A stretch of DNA of 45,314 bases from a virus. The stretch's first letter is position 1. Each line of letters begins with the position of its first letter. Under the pieces are notes generated by a model. It was not told the DNA's origin. It did not search any database and worked only from the letters and a program-made list of their open reading frames with translations. The stretch spans positions 1-45,314 of the IMG/VR virus record IMGVR_UViG_3300030390_000669, one strand, 5' to 3'. The position numbers and the translations under genes were made by a program. Of the stretch, positions 1 through 7,422 are shown piece by piece.

Positions 1-2864
1 TAATCTTGTAATTCTTCTAAAGTCCACACTTCAGGAGCATTATTTTCAACTGTAGGCCCATCTTGACTTGTTGTTTGTGTAGATGGTATTGCTGCTGTTA
101 GCTCACCTGTGGTCATTGCAGTCATAAATTGATCTGCATAATTTGTTCTCTGTTTTAAATCAGCTGTGCGTCCAGAACTTGTTGCTGTTTTTCCATACAC
201 AACTTTATATACAGTATCCATGTTGCCAAGATCTTTTTTATACTGTTCCCACCATGGTAAATTAAAGTAGGCGGCACTTGCCGCTGCGGCAATATTTGGA
301 TTCAACATTAGATCTGGATTACCAACAAGATCTACTCCTATCATTTCTCCAACAAGTTTATAATTATCTTTACCAGTTAACTGTATAAAACCTCGACCTC
401 TATACTTATAACCTTCACCTTCGTTACCCATGTCACCACCATATACAGTATCAAAAAAGGCTTTAGGATCTTTTTTTAACTTATCCAGTGCGTCATCGCT
501 AATGTCTTCAGGTAAACGACTACCCATTATTGCTCTAATTCTTTCATTGGATGTTTTTGCATATGATTTTTCTGAAACCATTTTAAATGCTGACTCACCT
601 TGTATCATTCCTAGTATATTGGCTTGAGCTCTAGCATCTGTAATTCCTTGTGCGTTTAACTGTGCTATAACTATACCTTGTAGTGTTGCTCCTTCACCAT
701 ATGCATCAAGTTCATTGCGTTTTCTTGGTGTTGCCTTAGAGGCCATAAATTTTTGTAAATCTACTAGATAATCTGTTTTTTGATTTATTTTCTCACGCAT
801 GGCTGCAAGTTCATCTTCAAGCGGTTTTGTTTCAGCTAATGCGTTGGCTAAATTTGCTTCAGCAATTGCTAATTTAAGTTGTTCATCTTCAAAATTGCCG
901 CCTTTTGTTTGTGCTTTTTCTACTGCCGCCATTGCATCTTCTACAATATCATATAAATTATCTCCAAATAACTTGCCGTTTAAATTTTTGAGCTTTTTTA
1001 ACTTCTTAAGTTTACTTGCAATAGCATATGATTCATCTTGATCTGATTTTATTGATTTTTTTAGATCAACTGTTTCTTTAAAGGTTGTTATTCTTAATTC
1101 TTTTGTAGCTTCTTTTTGTGTTTTGTCATTGTATCCAATTTGGGTTGTTGTGTCAATTTCGCCATAGCCTCCAACATTTATTCCACTGTTACTGTATATT
1201 ATTTTACTTGAATCACCGGTACCGCCTTCTTCTTTCATTATGTCAAATGCAGACTGAGTAGAATGATCAAGTCCGAACATATCTCTCCAGAAGTCTGCAA
1301 ACGTTCCTATTGAACCTTCTAACACTCCCATCACTGATCCCATTGTTTCAAACCCTGGAGTAAATTCGTGTTGGGCTCTTAGAAATGCTTTACTCATTCC
1401 GCCAACAATTTCAATTGCATCGTCGGCTCCGTCTATGCCGTCTTGTGCTGATAATAGTTTGGCTTTTATTTCTGCTTCTGTTCCCATAAAATAAGATTCT
1501 GGTATAAGTTGTATTGATGCTATTAATTGGTTGACTGCTACACTGTCAGGATCAAGTCCTGCTAGTGTTGGCGATTCTTTTATTAATTTTAATAAACCTT
1601 GGAATCTACTGGCAGTTTCTGCTGGTGATTTTAGATCACCTTTTGCACCATCTTCAAAAAAGGTCATAAAACTTTTAAACACTTCTGGATCTAATAGTTG
1701 TAATGTTTTTCTAAGTTGCTCGTCTTGTATATTATTAATTGCTGATTCATCAAACTGAATATCACTAGCTGTTCCAATAAACACATCCATTAACTTTGAT
1801 GTCATTTCTTCGCCTAGTGTGGCACTGCCTAGCATACTGATCCAGTCAGCGGCTTCTCTTACATTTGAAGCTGCACCTTTTCCATATTTCTCTTCTAAGA
1901 ATGCTGTGTTCTGATTCATAGCTAATTGAAAATCATCACTTTCTCTTGCCATGTTTCTTGCTTGTAACATTGCACCTCGTTGCACACCTAATGTATCAGC
2001 AAGATACATACCCATTCTATTTGCTGTTTGAAAACTCTCAATTACTTTATTTTGTTCAAATGAGTTTAGGTCATTGATTTCATTGAGTTTGAGTAACTGT
2101 TCTGTTTCTTCGGCTAACAATCCTGATAACTCTTTTGGTGAGTATCCAAAATTCTTAACTTCTTTAATTCTACGGTCGTCTGTTAAAAACCCATGCATCA
2201 TGCCTTGTCCAGATACCATGTCGCCGCCAATACCTACCATTAGTGTTGCGGTATTTTGTGTCATTGCTGTATAGTCACTTAATGACATACCAGTGTCAAC
2301 AGCATTTCTACGCATGTGTGTATAGTTGGCAGTATCGCCTAATGCCATTCCCATATCAATCATGTTTCTCATTTCTTTTTCCTGAGACGATATTACTTTG
2401 GCTACTATTGCACCTATGCCGGTTAATGCAACTGCACCGCCTGTAAAGTATGAACTAACCCAACCAACTTTTCCAGCTTTTCCGCCCATGTTGGCTAATC
2501 CTTGAGCAGAGGCATGCATTGCTTCTGCACCCGCTCCTGCTAGTTCAACCATTGATTCCAAACCTGTTTGTCCACTATTAGTTAATGATTTTCCCACTGC
2601 TCTTGTATTGCTATCAATGGAATCTATGCGGGCACTTAGTTTTGCTTGTCGTCTATCTAATTCTAGTTTGACTCCTCTAATATTGTGTATTAAGTCTTTT
2701 GCTGCTGTTTGGCTATTCAGTTGAACAATAGCTGTAGCTAGTGCTGTTGATTTTATAGTGCTGGATCTAGATAATTCGGCCATTCTTTCCACAGTTTCTT
2801 CACCTGCCCATGGGTAAGATGAGTAAACTTGGTTCAAAATTCCTTGTATTTCTTCCGGGTCCAT
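1..2864 (-). CDS. Tail tape-measure/hub-like protein with GH19 lysozyme domain (partial)
   Basis: An open frame reads from an ATG at 2864 to the window edge without a stop (at least 954 residues), so the C-terminus is missing. I translated it by hand. The first ~120 residues are helical and polar, followed by a Gly/Ala-rich hydrophobic stretch around residues 115-155, as is common in tape-measure proteins. Residues ~735-880 form a GH19 chitinase/lysozyme-type domain: the pair E757 (in GESAF) and E765 (in SEKSY) lies upstream of the family hallmark YRGRGFIQLTG at ~821-831. The likely role is a tail protein that cleaves peptidoglycan during DNA entry. It sits divergently beside the hub gene gp26 and has its own late promoter. 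A hub protein rather than a tape measure is possible. The domain call is firm, the tail role inferred. Confidence 0.75.
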   Translation of the reverse strand, partial: MDPEEIQGILNQVYSSYPWAGEETVERMAELSRSSTIKSTALATAIVQLNSQTAAKDLIHNIRGVKLELDRRQAKLSARIDSIDSNTRAVGKSLTNSGQTGLESMVELAGAGAEAMHASAQGLANMGGKAGKVGWVSSYFTGGAVALTGIGAIVAKVISSQEKEMRNMIDMGMALGDTANYTHMRRNAVDTGMSLSDYTAMTQNTATLMVGIGGDMVSGQGMMHGFLTDDRRIKEVKNFGYSPKELSGLLAEETEQLLKLNEINDLNSFEQNKVIESFQTANRMGMYLADTLGVQRGAMLQARNMARESDDFQLAMNQNTAFLEEKYGKGAASNVREAADWISMLGSATLGEEMTSKLMDVFIGTASDIQFDESAINNIQDEQLRKTLQLLDPEVFKSFMTFFEDGAKGDLKSPAETASRFQGLLKLIKESPTLAGLDPDSVAVNQLIASIQLIPESYFMGTEAEIKAKLLSAQDGIDGADDAIEIVGGMSKAFLRAQHEFTPGFETMGSVMGVLEGSIGTFADFWRDMFGLDHSTQSAFDIMKEEGGTGDSSKIIYSNSGINVGGYGEIDTTTQIGYNDKTQKEATKELRITTFKETVDLKKSIKSDQDESYAIASKLKKLKKLKNLNGKLFGDNLYDIVEDAMAAVEKAQTKGGNFEDEQLKLAIAEANLANALAETKPLEDELAAMREKINQKTDYLVDLQKFMASKATPRKRNELDAYGEGATLQGIVIAQLNAQGITDARAQANILGMIQGESAFKMVSEKSYAKTSNERIRAIMGSRLPEDISDDALDKLKKDPKAFFDTVYGGDMGNEGEGYKYRGRGFIQLTGKDNYKLVGEMIGVDLVGNPDLMLNPNIAAAASAAYFNLPWWEQYKKDLGNMDTVYKVVYGKTATSSGRTADLKQRTNYADQFMTAMTTGELTAAIPSTQTTSQDGPTVENNAPEVWTLEELQD

Positions 2865-2897
2865 ACTATTTCCTATAATTAACTGGTATTTTAATTA

Positions 2898-2906
2898 GAT
2901 AAATAC
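2898..2906 (+). promoter_or_regulatory. Late promoter (GATAAATAC) for gp26
   Basis: GATAAATAC lies 34 nt upstream of the gp26 ATG, and a GGAG ribosome-binding site at 2930-2933 precedes the start. The same nonamer recurs before gp25 and, on the minus strand, before the gene starting at 41809, which supports it as this phage's late consensus. Confidence 0.65.
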
Positions 2907-2921
2907 ATTTATACTGTAACA

Positions 2922-2930
2922 GTATTTATG
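2922..2930 (-). promoter_or_regulatory. Late promoter (CATAAATAC) for the tape-measure gene
   Basis: On the minus strand CATAAATAC matches the T4 late -10 element TATAAATA in seven of eight positions. It lies about 58 nt upstream of the ATG at 2864, and gp55, which recognises such elements in T4, is encoded in this window. It partly overlaps the inverted repeat ATACTG-TAA-CAGTAT at 2911-2925. Confidence 0.55.
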
Positions 2931-2940
2931 GAGATTAAAT

Positions 2941-3771
2941 ATGACAAATCCACTCATCCAGGCATATAGAAAGCCTGGAATGTATATTGCACTTCCAAGT
3001 GGTGGGAAGTATTACAATACAAAGCCCAAACTTAGTGTAGACGGTGAATTAGCCATTTATAGCATGACTGCTAGAGATGAACTAGTTTCAAAAACACCCG
3101 ATGCATTATTTAATGGCGAAGCCACGTTCAGCTTAATTCAAAGCTGTGCACCGGATATTGGCGATCCACAAGAAATGCCTGTTAACGATCTTATTGTCGT
3201 GCTAATTGCAATACGCATGGCAACATATGGTGACAGCATTGATGTTGATGTAAAATGTCCAGAATGTGATCATACAAACCAATTGGGTGTTAGCACTAAC
3301 GCATTGTTATCTACAATCAAAGAAAATAATGCAAGTGATAAAGTAACACTTGATAATAAATTTGTAATTAAATGTAAGCCTTATAATTTAGCAGACAGAA
3401 CAAAATTACAAATACAACGTATCAAACAACAAAAGTTAATTCAAAACTTGGGTGATGCAGCACTAACCGATGAAGAACGTCAAACTAGATTTGGCGAAAC
3501 GTTTCTTGAGATTGCAGACTTAACTGTAAGTCTTATTGCAAATGCAATCTTACAGGTTCAGCCACCAGAAGGTGAAACTGTTGATGATAGACTTTTGATA
3601 CTTGAATGGTTAAAAAGTATCACAAAAACAGACTACGACAAGATTAGAATATGTGTTGAAGGACTTAGTGACAATGGCGTTGATACTAAGTTTACTGCCG
3701 AGTGTGTTGAATGTAAACATACATGGGAAACTAACATAGATTTAGATATTGCAAATTTTTTCGCGGGTTGA
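2941..3771 (+). CDS. 26: Baseplate hub protein gp26
   Basis: A 276-aa protein resembling T4 gp26 (T4-type baseplate protein family). It opens with a Gly/Tyr-rich segment (LPSGGKYY near residue 20) and has two CxxC pairs, CPECDH around residue 105 and CVECKH near residue 260, that could form zinc knuckles. In T4 gp26 belongs to the hub assembly pathway. The start follows a good GGAG site and a late promoter. The stop overlaps the TTG start of the next gene, so the two are probably translationally coupled. Family assignment is from remembered sequence pattern. Confidence 0.75.
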   Translation: MTNPLIQAYRKPGMYIALPSGGKYYNTKPKLSVDGELAIYSMTARDELVSKTPDALFNGEATFSLIQSCAPDIGDPQEMPVNDLIVVLIAIRMATYGDSIDVDVKCPECDHTNQLGVSTNALLSTIKENNASDKVTLDNKFVIKCKPYNLADRTKLQIQRIKQQKLIQNLGDAALTDEERQTRFGETFLEIADLTVSLIANAILQVQPPEGETVDDRLLILEWLKSITKTDYDKIRICVEGLSDNGVDTKFTAECVECKHTWETNIDLDIANFFAG

Positions 3772-4013
3772 TAGCATCTCGACAGCCCAAAGATATTGCT
3801 GAACTTGTAGAAACCTACAACAAACAGCTAGAAGCAACTGAAGCCAGCTATTTAGATATAATAATCAAATCGGGAGGCTTGCTAACATATAAAGATGTTA
3901 TGACGATGCCTGTTGGCTCGTTAACAAAGTTTGTTGAAAGATATAATGCACACACTGAAGAACAAAATAACCAAATGAAAGCCGCACAGGCTCAGGCTAA
4001 AGGTAGAAGATAA
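3768..4013 (+). CDS. Small protein downstream of gp26 (gp51 position)
   Basis: An 81-aa, mostly helical and charged protein with a TTG start inside the gp26 stop region (4-nt overlap). The central segment GGLLTYKDVMTMPVG is followed by a helix ending in a basic tail (KGRR). In T4 the gene after 26 is 51, which encodes a hub assembly factor, but T4 gp51 is about three times longer and I see no clear motif match. The gp51 link therefore rests on position only. Its stop abuts the stop of the converging gene at 4014 with no intergenic base, leaving no room for a terminator. Confidence 0.6.
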   Translation: MIASRQPKDIAELVETYNKQLEATEASYLDIIIKSGGLLTYKDVMTMPVGSLTKFVERYNAHTEEQNNQMKAAQAQAKGRR

Positions 4014-4457
4014 TTATTGATCTAGCATTATAGATTTATAATACTCTGCAGGCCAACTATCGTAATAAGATGTTTTATGTAATGATGCTCTGCGTCTAAG
4101 TAACTCAGTTCTTATTTGAATTAAAATCACATTAGATATATTTTGAACAAAATGACCAGAAGTCTTAGTGCTTTGTAGATACATTAAGTCTGGATTAAGT
4201 TCTGACATGGTATCTAAATCAATAGTATCTAAATCTACTTCATCACCAAAATAACATACACCTACCATTTTTACTCTAGGATCAAACTCAAGCATAGCAT
4301 CAGGGTTAGGTCCAGTGCAATCTATAAACTGTAGTTTATCTTGAACTCTGGCAGTTTTTGCATAAGGACAAGTAGGATAGCCATCATCTTTGTTGACTTC
4401 TAACTTGGTAATCATCCATTCTGTAAAGTCTTTTTTGAATTGTTCAAATTTGCTCAT
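4014..4457 (-). CDS. Hypothetical protein with CPYA motif
   Basis: A 147-aa soluble protein that I do not recognise. It has an acidic middle (residues ~75-90, rich in Asp and Glu), a PTCPYAKTAR segment near residue 28 and isolated cysteines further on (C47, C68) that could contribute to a metal or redox site. No signal peptide or membrane segment is visible. It is the last gene of the minus-strand block and is separated from the upstream endonuclease gene by ~525 bp of gene-free sequence. GATAAATGA at 4464-4472 (-), only 6 nt from the ATG, could be a weak late promoter giving a nearly leaderless mRNA. Confidence 0.6.
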   Translation of the reverse strand: MSKFEQFKKDFTEWMITKLEVNKDDGYPTCPYAKTARVQDKLQFIDCTGPNPDAMLEFDPRVKMVGVCYFGDEVDLDTIDLDTMSELNPDLMYLQSTKTSGHFVQNISNVILIQIRTELLRRRASLHKTSYYDSWPAEYYKSIMLDQ

Positions 4458-4494
4458 AGCTATTCATTTATCCATTTGATGTTGTTTATATATC

Positions 4495-4537
4495 GATGTC
4501 TTACGACATCATCATTATCGTATTGCTAACGCAATAC
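4495..4537. repeat. Pair of perfect short hairpins
   Basis: Two adjacent perfect inverted repeats: GATGTC-TTAC-GACATC (4495-4510) and GTATTGC-TAAC-GCAATAC (4520-4537). The loops TTAC and TAAC are rotated versions of each other. Neither is followed by a clean U-run on either strand, so they are not typical intrinsic terminators. They lie in the probable 5' leader of the gene starting at 4457 (-). 4538-4637 is AT-rich and I see nothing recognisable in it. Confidence 0.5.
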
Positions 4538-4637
4538 TCAATGTATGTTTTTAACTCTTTATTAATATCTATATATGATAATAACTTATTAACTACTATG
4601 TTATTTATTATGATCTATTTCCTTGATTTTTTATTCA

Positions 4638-4965
4638 CACTTAGCTTGTTACAGCCAAGTGCAAAATAAACTTTAACTATTTCCCGTCAAGAATACCCAC
4701 TCGTTATAGTAAAACCTTATTAGCACAAGGTAGTGGCGGTTAAGCGATACCACTTTACATACTGCTTATTAACGCAGAAACACTCTAAGCCATAACGACG
4801 ACTTTTGAGCTATCCGTAAGTTCCAATTGTCAGGAGAGCTTACTCATTTCGGTTTGTCAAACCAATGCATTGACTAAGGCACACCAGTTCCAGACACTTA
4901 TGTATCTTCAAGGTGAGTCGAGCGTATCCCGACCAATCTGAGCCATGTGAGCCTGTGTTAGAAAT
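4638..4965 (-). ncRNA. Candidate structured RNA in the gene-free gap
   Basis: About 330 bp without a plausible ORF, visibly richer in G+C than its flanks and dense in inverted repeats. Stems include 4638-4646/4653-4661, the GTCGGG/CTCGAC arm at 4918-4934, the tight GGTTTG-CAAACC hairpin near 4851-4863, ACCTT/AAGGT around 4714-4731, and CCACT/AGTGG arms around 4695-4755. In two stems the mismatch seen on the plus strand (A-C) becomes a G-U wobble on the minus strand, pointing to a minus-strand RNA downstream of the endonuclease gene. I cannot match it to tmRNA, RNase P, 6S or a group I intron. Confidence 0.4.
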
Positions 4966-4987
4966 GTGTTAGTTATGTGTTAGTTAT
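4955..4987. repeat. Three tandem 11-bp repeats (GTGTTAG core)
   Basis: GTGTTAGAAAT, GTGTTAGTTAT and GTGTTAGTTAT follow each other exactly at 11-bp spacing. The last copy covers the stop codon of the endonuclease gene (4984-4986), so read on that strand the repeats supply stacked stop codons. One helical turn per unit is compatible with protein binding in phase. Slippage duplication is the simplest alternative. Confidence 0.75.
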
Positions 4988-5529
4988 CTTGGGTCAATGT
5001 TTGCGCCATTGACTGCAAATTTTTCTAGTGTTGAGATGTTCTCTGAGTTGTTTGCAAAATCGTCCCAGAACGTAATTGTCCATGAACCATATTGCTGTGA
5101 GCCATAAGTTACCCTTCGGGCAGTGAATAGAAATCTATCCAACTTCGAAGGAAATGCCAAGTAAATGCCTTTGCGATTAAACTTCATAAACAATATGTCT
5201 AAGTCGTTTTCATCATGTGCGTCTAGTGTTTGTTCGAGCCATTGTTCTAATAGTGGTATTGGTTTTTCTTGTAGTAAATGATGAAAAGGGAAATCTGCAT
5301 AGTTCTTACACTCGCAGTTGAAATAGTTCCAATGATCGGGTGGAATGATGTCCCCTTTAAATGCCTTGATTTGATTTTCCGTAAGTGTGCTCTTACGCAC
5401 AGCGTTTTGGCCGCCAACAAATGCTCCGCTGTGTGGAACACGTTCAAAGTTGTCGTTGTATAATTCAGAAAGGATATTACAAACTTCTCGTTCGAATCCC
5501 TTACCTTTTGTTTTGCTTTTGCTCGCCAA
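4984..5529 (-). CDS. PD-(D/E)XK endonuclease, Holliday-junction-resolvase-like
   Basis: A 181-aa protein with the N-terminal layout of archaeal Hjc-type nucleases: KGKGFEREVCNIL (catalytic-type E near residue 14), RVPHSGA around 31-37, GDI at ~79-81, then ECKNY at ~92-96, giving the E...D...ExK set of the PD-(D/E)XK fold. The likely role is cleavage of branched or damaged DNA, fitting its place just downstream of gp46/gp47. A TTG start is chosen because the conserved KGKGFERE block begins at residue 7. It overlaps the preceding 48-aa ORF. A restriction-like or homing nuclease is possible. The C-terminal ~60 residues are unassigned. Confidence 0.65.
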   Translation of the reverse strand: MASKSKTKGKGFEREVCNILSELYNDNFERVPHSGAFVGGQNAVRKSTLTENQIKAFKGDIIPPDHWNYFNCECKNYADFPFHHLLQEKPIPLLEQWLEQTLDAHDENDLDILFMKFNRKGIYLAFPSKLDRFLFTARRVTYGSQQYGSWTITFWDDFANNSENISTLEKFAVNGANIDPR

Positions 5530-5647
5530 TTTCTGTTTCTTTTTTTAGTTTTTGCAAAATGTCGTGTCCAACTAATTGTTCATTAATTTTATTAGTTGGC
5601 CAAAAATCACTTTGCCATTCTTCGTTTATTTCTGCGTGATCACGCAT
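5501..5647 (-). CDS. 48-aa ORF overlapping the gp46 stop
   Basis: Translated by hand: ATG at 5647, TAA at 5501-5503, a 48-residue charged peptide beginning MRDHAEINEEWQSDFW and ending in a Lys/Gln-rich tail. Its ATG lies within the last codons of gp46 (8-nt overlap) and its 3' end overlaps the endonuclease start by 29 nt. It fills the only gap in an otherwise contiguous operon, which argues for translation. No family recognised. The alternative is a short untranslated linker. Confidence 0.4.
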   Translation of the reverse strand: MRDHAEINEEWQSDFWPTNKINEQLVGHDILQKLKKETEIGEQKQNKR

Positions 5648-7415
5648 CAATAACTTCTAACTCTACGTTAAAAGTAGTAAAGCCGTTTTCTTTAGTAACT
5701 TGTAATACATTATCCACTCTACCTACTAGTTCATCTCTATGACTAATAAGTAAAATATTTTTATGTCTTTCTCGTTCCATCTTCTTTAATACACCTAATG
5801 CACTTTCAACTCCAATTGTATCCATTCCACTATCAACTAATTCATCAATACAAATTAAGTTAATAGGATGATTCATACTTTCGAATACATCACGGAAACT
5901 CCAACTGAGTCCAAGTATAAGTCGATTACGTTCACCTCGGCTTAGATTATCAAAATCTAAATCTTGTCCTAACTGTGTGATAGTTACAGTTAAGTCACTT
6001 TGAAATTGAACCTCATGTGGTAAACCTAATCTAGTGATATAATACTCTAATCGAGTATTTAAGAACTGCAAGTTTTGTTCAATAATCTTCTTACGAACAA
6101 AGCTATCTTTATTAGTAAGTAGCTTTAATAAAAAGTCTTGATGTTCCTTGAGTTCGTTAAGTCTATTTACCTCCGACCAGTCAACTTCCTGCAAACCAGT
6201 GTCTTTTAATGCAATTATTTGATCATCATAAGGATTTACCTCTTCTTTTATACGAACTAGTTCAGAATCTGCTGAACTAAGTTTGTTCTGATGATCATAT
6301 GCTTCTTTGACACTATTATAATGCATTGTTGGTGCTTTGTCAAGTGGTCCTAGATCATTTAGTGCAGTAGTATATTCATTAATTTTAATATTATAATCAT
6401 CTACATGCTCTTGGCTTTCTGCTACTGCCTCAGTTTTTTGTGTTACAATTTCTTCATGTTTCTCATCATGTAGTTCTTGTCCACATGCATAACACTTATG
6501 ATCTAAAGTATCATTAAGGTCTTTTTGTGCTTTATCTAAGCGTTTTTGTTCTCTGTCATTAGTGCTGATTAGTCTTGCTATCTCAACGTTTAAAGTATCT
6601 ATTTGTGACTTTTTTGTATTGAATTCTTCAAACTCTACATGAGCTTTTAGCTCGACATCAATATCAATGTGTCGTAAGTTTAATAGTTCAGTTTCAAGCG
6701 ATTGAATGTCTGTCCCACGCTTACCTTCCCATACATTTTTCCTACGTTCTAGGTCTGCAATACTTTTGCCTATGCGTTCGTTTGCTTCTTCTGTTCCTTT
6801 GATACGATAGGTTTCTTCTGTTATTTTATCTTTGCTTAACTTTGTAAGTTCTTTTAATATTTCAGCCTTCTCACTTAGTTTAGTAATACCAAGTAGCTGT
6901 TCAATCATGTCACGTTGGTCAGTTGCTCGCATACTTAAAAAAGGTTCAGTGTAAGTATTCAACGCAACAATGTGCTTAAACATTGTATGACTCATTCCAA
7001 TTACACGTTCAATTACACGTTGACTTTCACGTCCTTCGCCTTGCATCTCATCAGTAATTTCTCCGTCACTGCCTGCACCATTAACAAGAAATTTAAAAAT
7101 GTTTGGCTTGCGTCCACGCTCTACACGATATTCGGTTCCATTCATTTCAAAGTCAACAGTAACTAACATACCCTTGTTATTTGTTTTGTTAACTAAGTTA
7201 TCTTTCTTAATGTTATATAATGCGTTACCAAACAATGCGTAACTTAATGCATTTATAATTGTTGTCTTACCTGTTCCATTACGTGAACCGTCTCCACCTA
7301 AGTCCATGTTGTTACCCAACACGAGTGTTAGTCCTGCATTATCAAAGTGGACAGCCTGTGTAACATTGCCCACACTCATAAAGTTTCTTACAGTGATATT
7401 CTTAATTCTTAGCAT
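5640..7415 (-). CDS. 46: Recombination endonuclease subunit gp46 (SbcC/Rad50-like ATPase)
   Basis: A 591-aa SMC-like ATPase. The N-terminal lobe has a P-loop variant SRNGTGKTT (44-52). Coiled-coil segments at ~180-300 and ~320-450 flank a zinc-hook CYAC motif at 308-311. The C-terminal lobe has the ABC signature LSRGER (491-496) and Walker B LICIDE (520-525). In T4 gp46 pairs with gp47 as the Mre11/Rad50-type complex that resects DNA ends for recombination-dependent replication and breaks down host DNA. Length and motif order are normal for the phage family. gp47 lies directly upstream with a 7-nt gap. Confidence 0.95.
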   Translation of the reverse strand: MLRIKNITVRNFMSVGNVTQAVHFDNAGLTLVLGNNMDLGGDGSRNGTGKTTIINALSYALFGNALYNIKKDNLVNKTNNKGMLVTVDFEMNGTEYRVERGRKPNIFKFLVNGAGSDGEITDEMQGEGRESQRVIERVIGMSHTMFKHIVALNTYTEPFLSMRATDQRDMIEQLLGITKLSEKAEILKELTKLSKDKITEETYRIKGTEEANERIGKSIADLERRKNVWEGKRGTDIQSLETELLNLRHIDIDVELKAHVEFEEFNTKKSQIDTLNVEIARLISTNDREQKRLDKAQKDLNDTLDHKCYACGQELHDEKHEEIVTQKTEAVAESQEHVDDYNIKINEYTTALNDLGPLDKAPTMHYNSVKEAYDHQNKLSSADSELVRIKEEVNPYDDQIIALKDTGLQEVDWSEVNRLNELKEHQDFLLKLLTNKDSFVRKKIIEQNLQFLNTRLEYYITRLGLPHEVQFQSDLTVTITQLGQDLDFDNLSRGERNRLILGLSWSFRDVFESMNHPINLICIDELVDSGMDTIGVESALGVLKKMERERHKNILLISHRDELVGRVDNVLQVTKENGFTTFNVELEVIDA

Positions 7416-7422
7416 GTTATTC

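Noticed and set aside
430-2446. Plus-strand short frames opposite the tape-measure gene
   Set aside because: Low-complexity Ser/Leu-rich shadows; the minus strand encodes a clear GH19-containing protein.
4675-4700. Possible tmRNA start (TTGACGGGAA on the minus strand, similar to TTCGACGGG)
   Set aside because: It lies at the 3' side of the structured region and no tRNA-like domain or tag reading frame is visible; a two-piece tmRNA could not be shown.
4905-4955. tRNA-like string on the minus strand (GGCTCAGATTGGTCGGG resembling a D-arm)
   Set aside because: No matching GAGC half of the D stem, no anticodon arm and no TTCGANTCC T-arm can be placed at normal distances, so I do not call a tRNA.
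4458-4983. Group I intron or homing-endonuclease insertion
   Set aside because: The flanking genes are complete and separate, with no split exon, and the nuclease is Hjc-like rather than HNH, GIY-YIG or LAGLIDADG.
4955-4987. CRISPR-like array
   Set aside because: Repeats are 11 bp without spacers.
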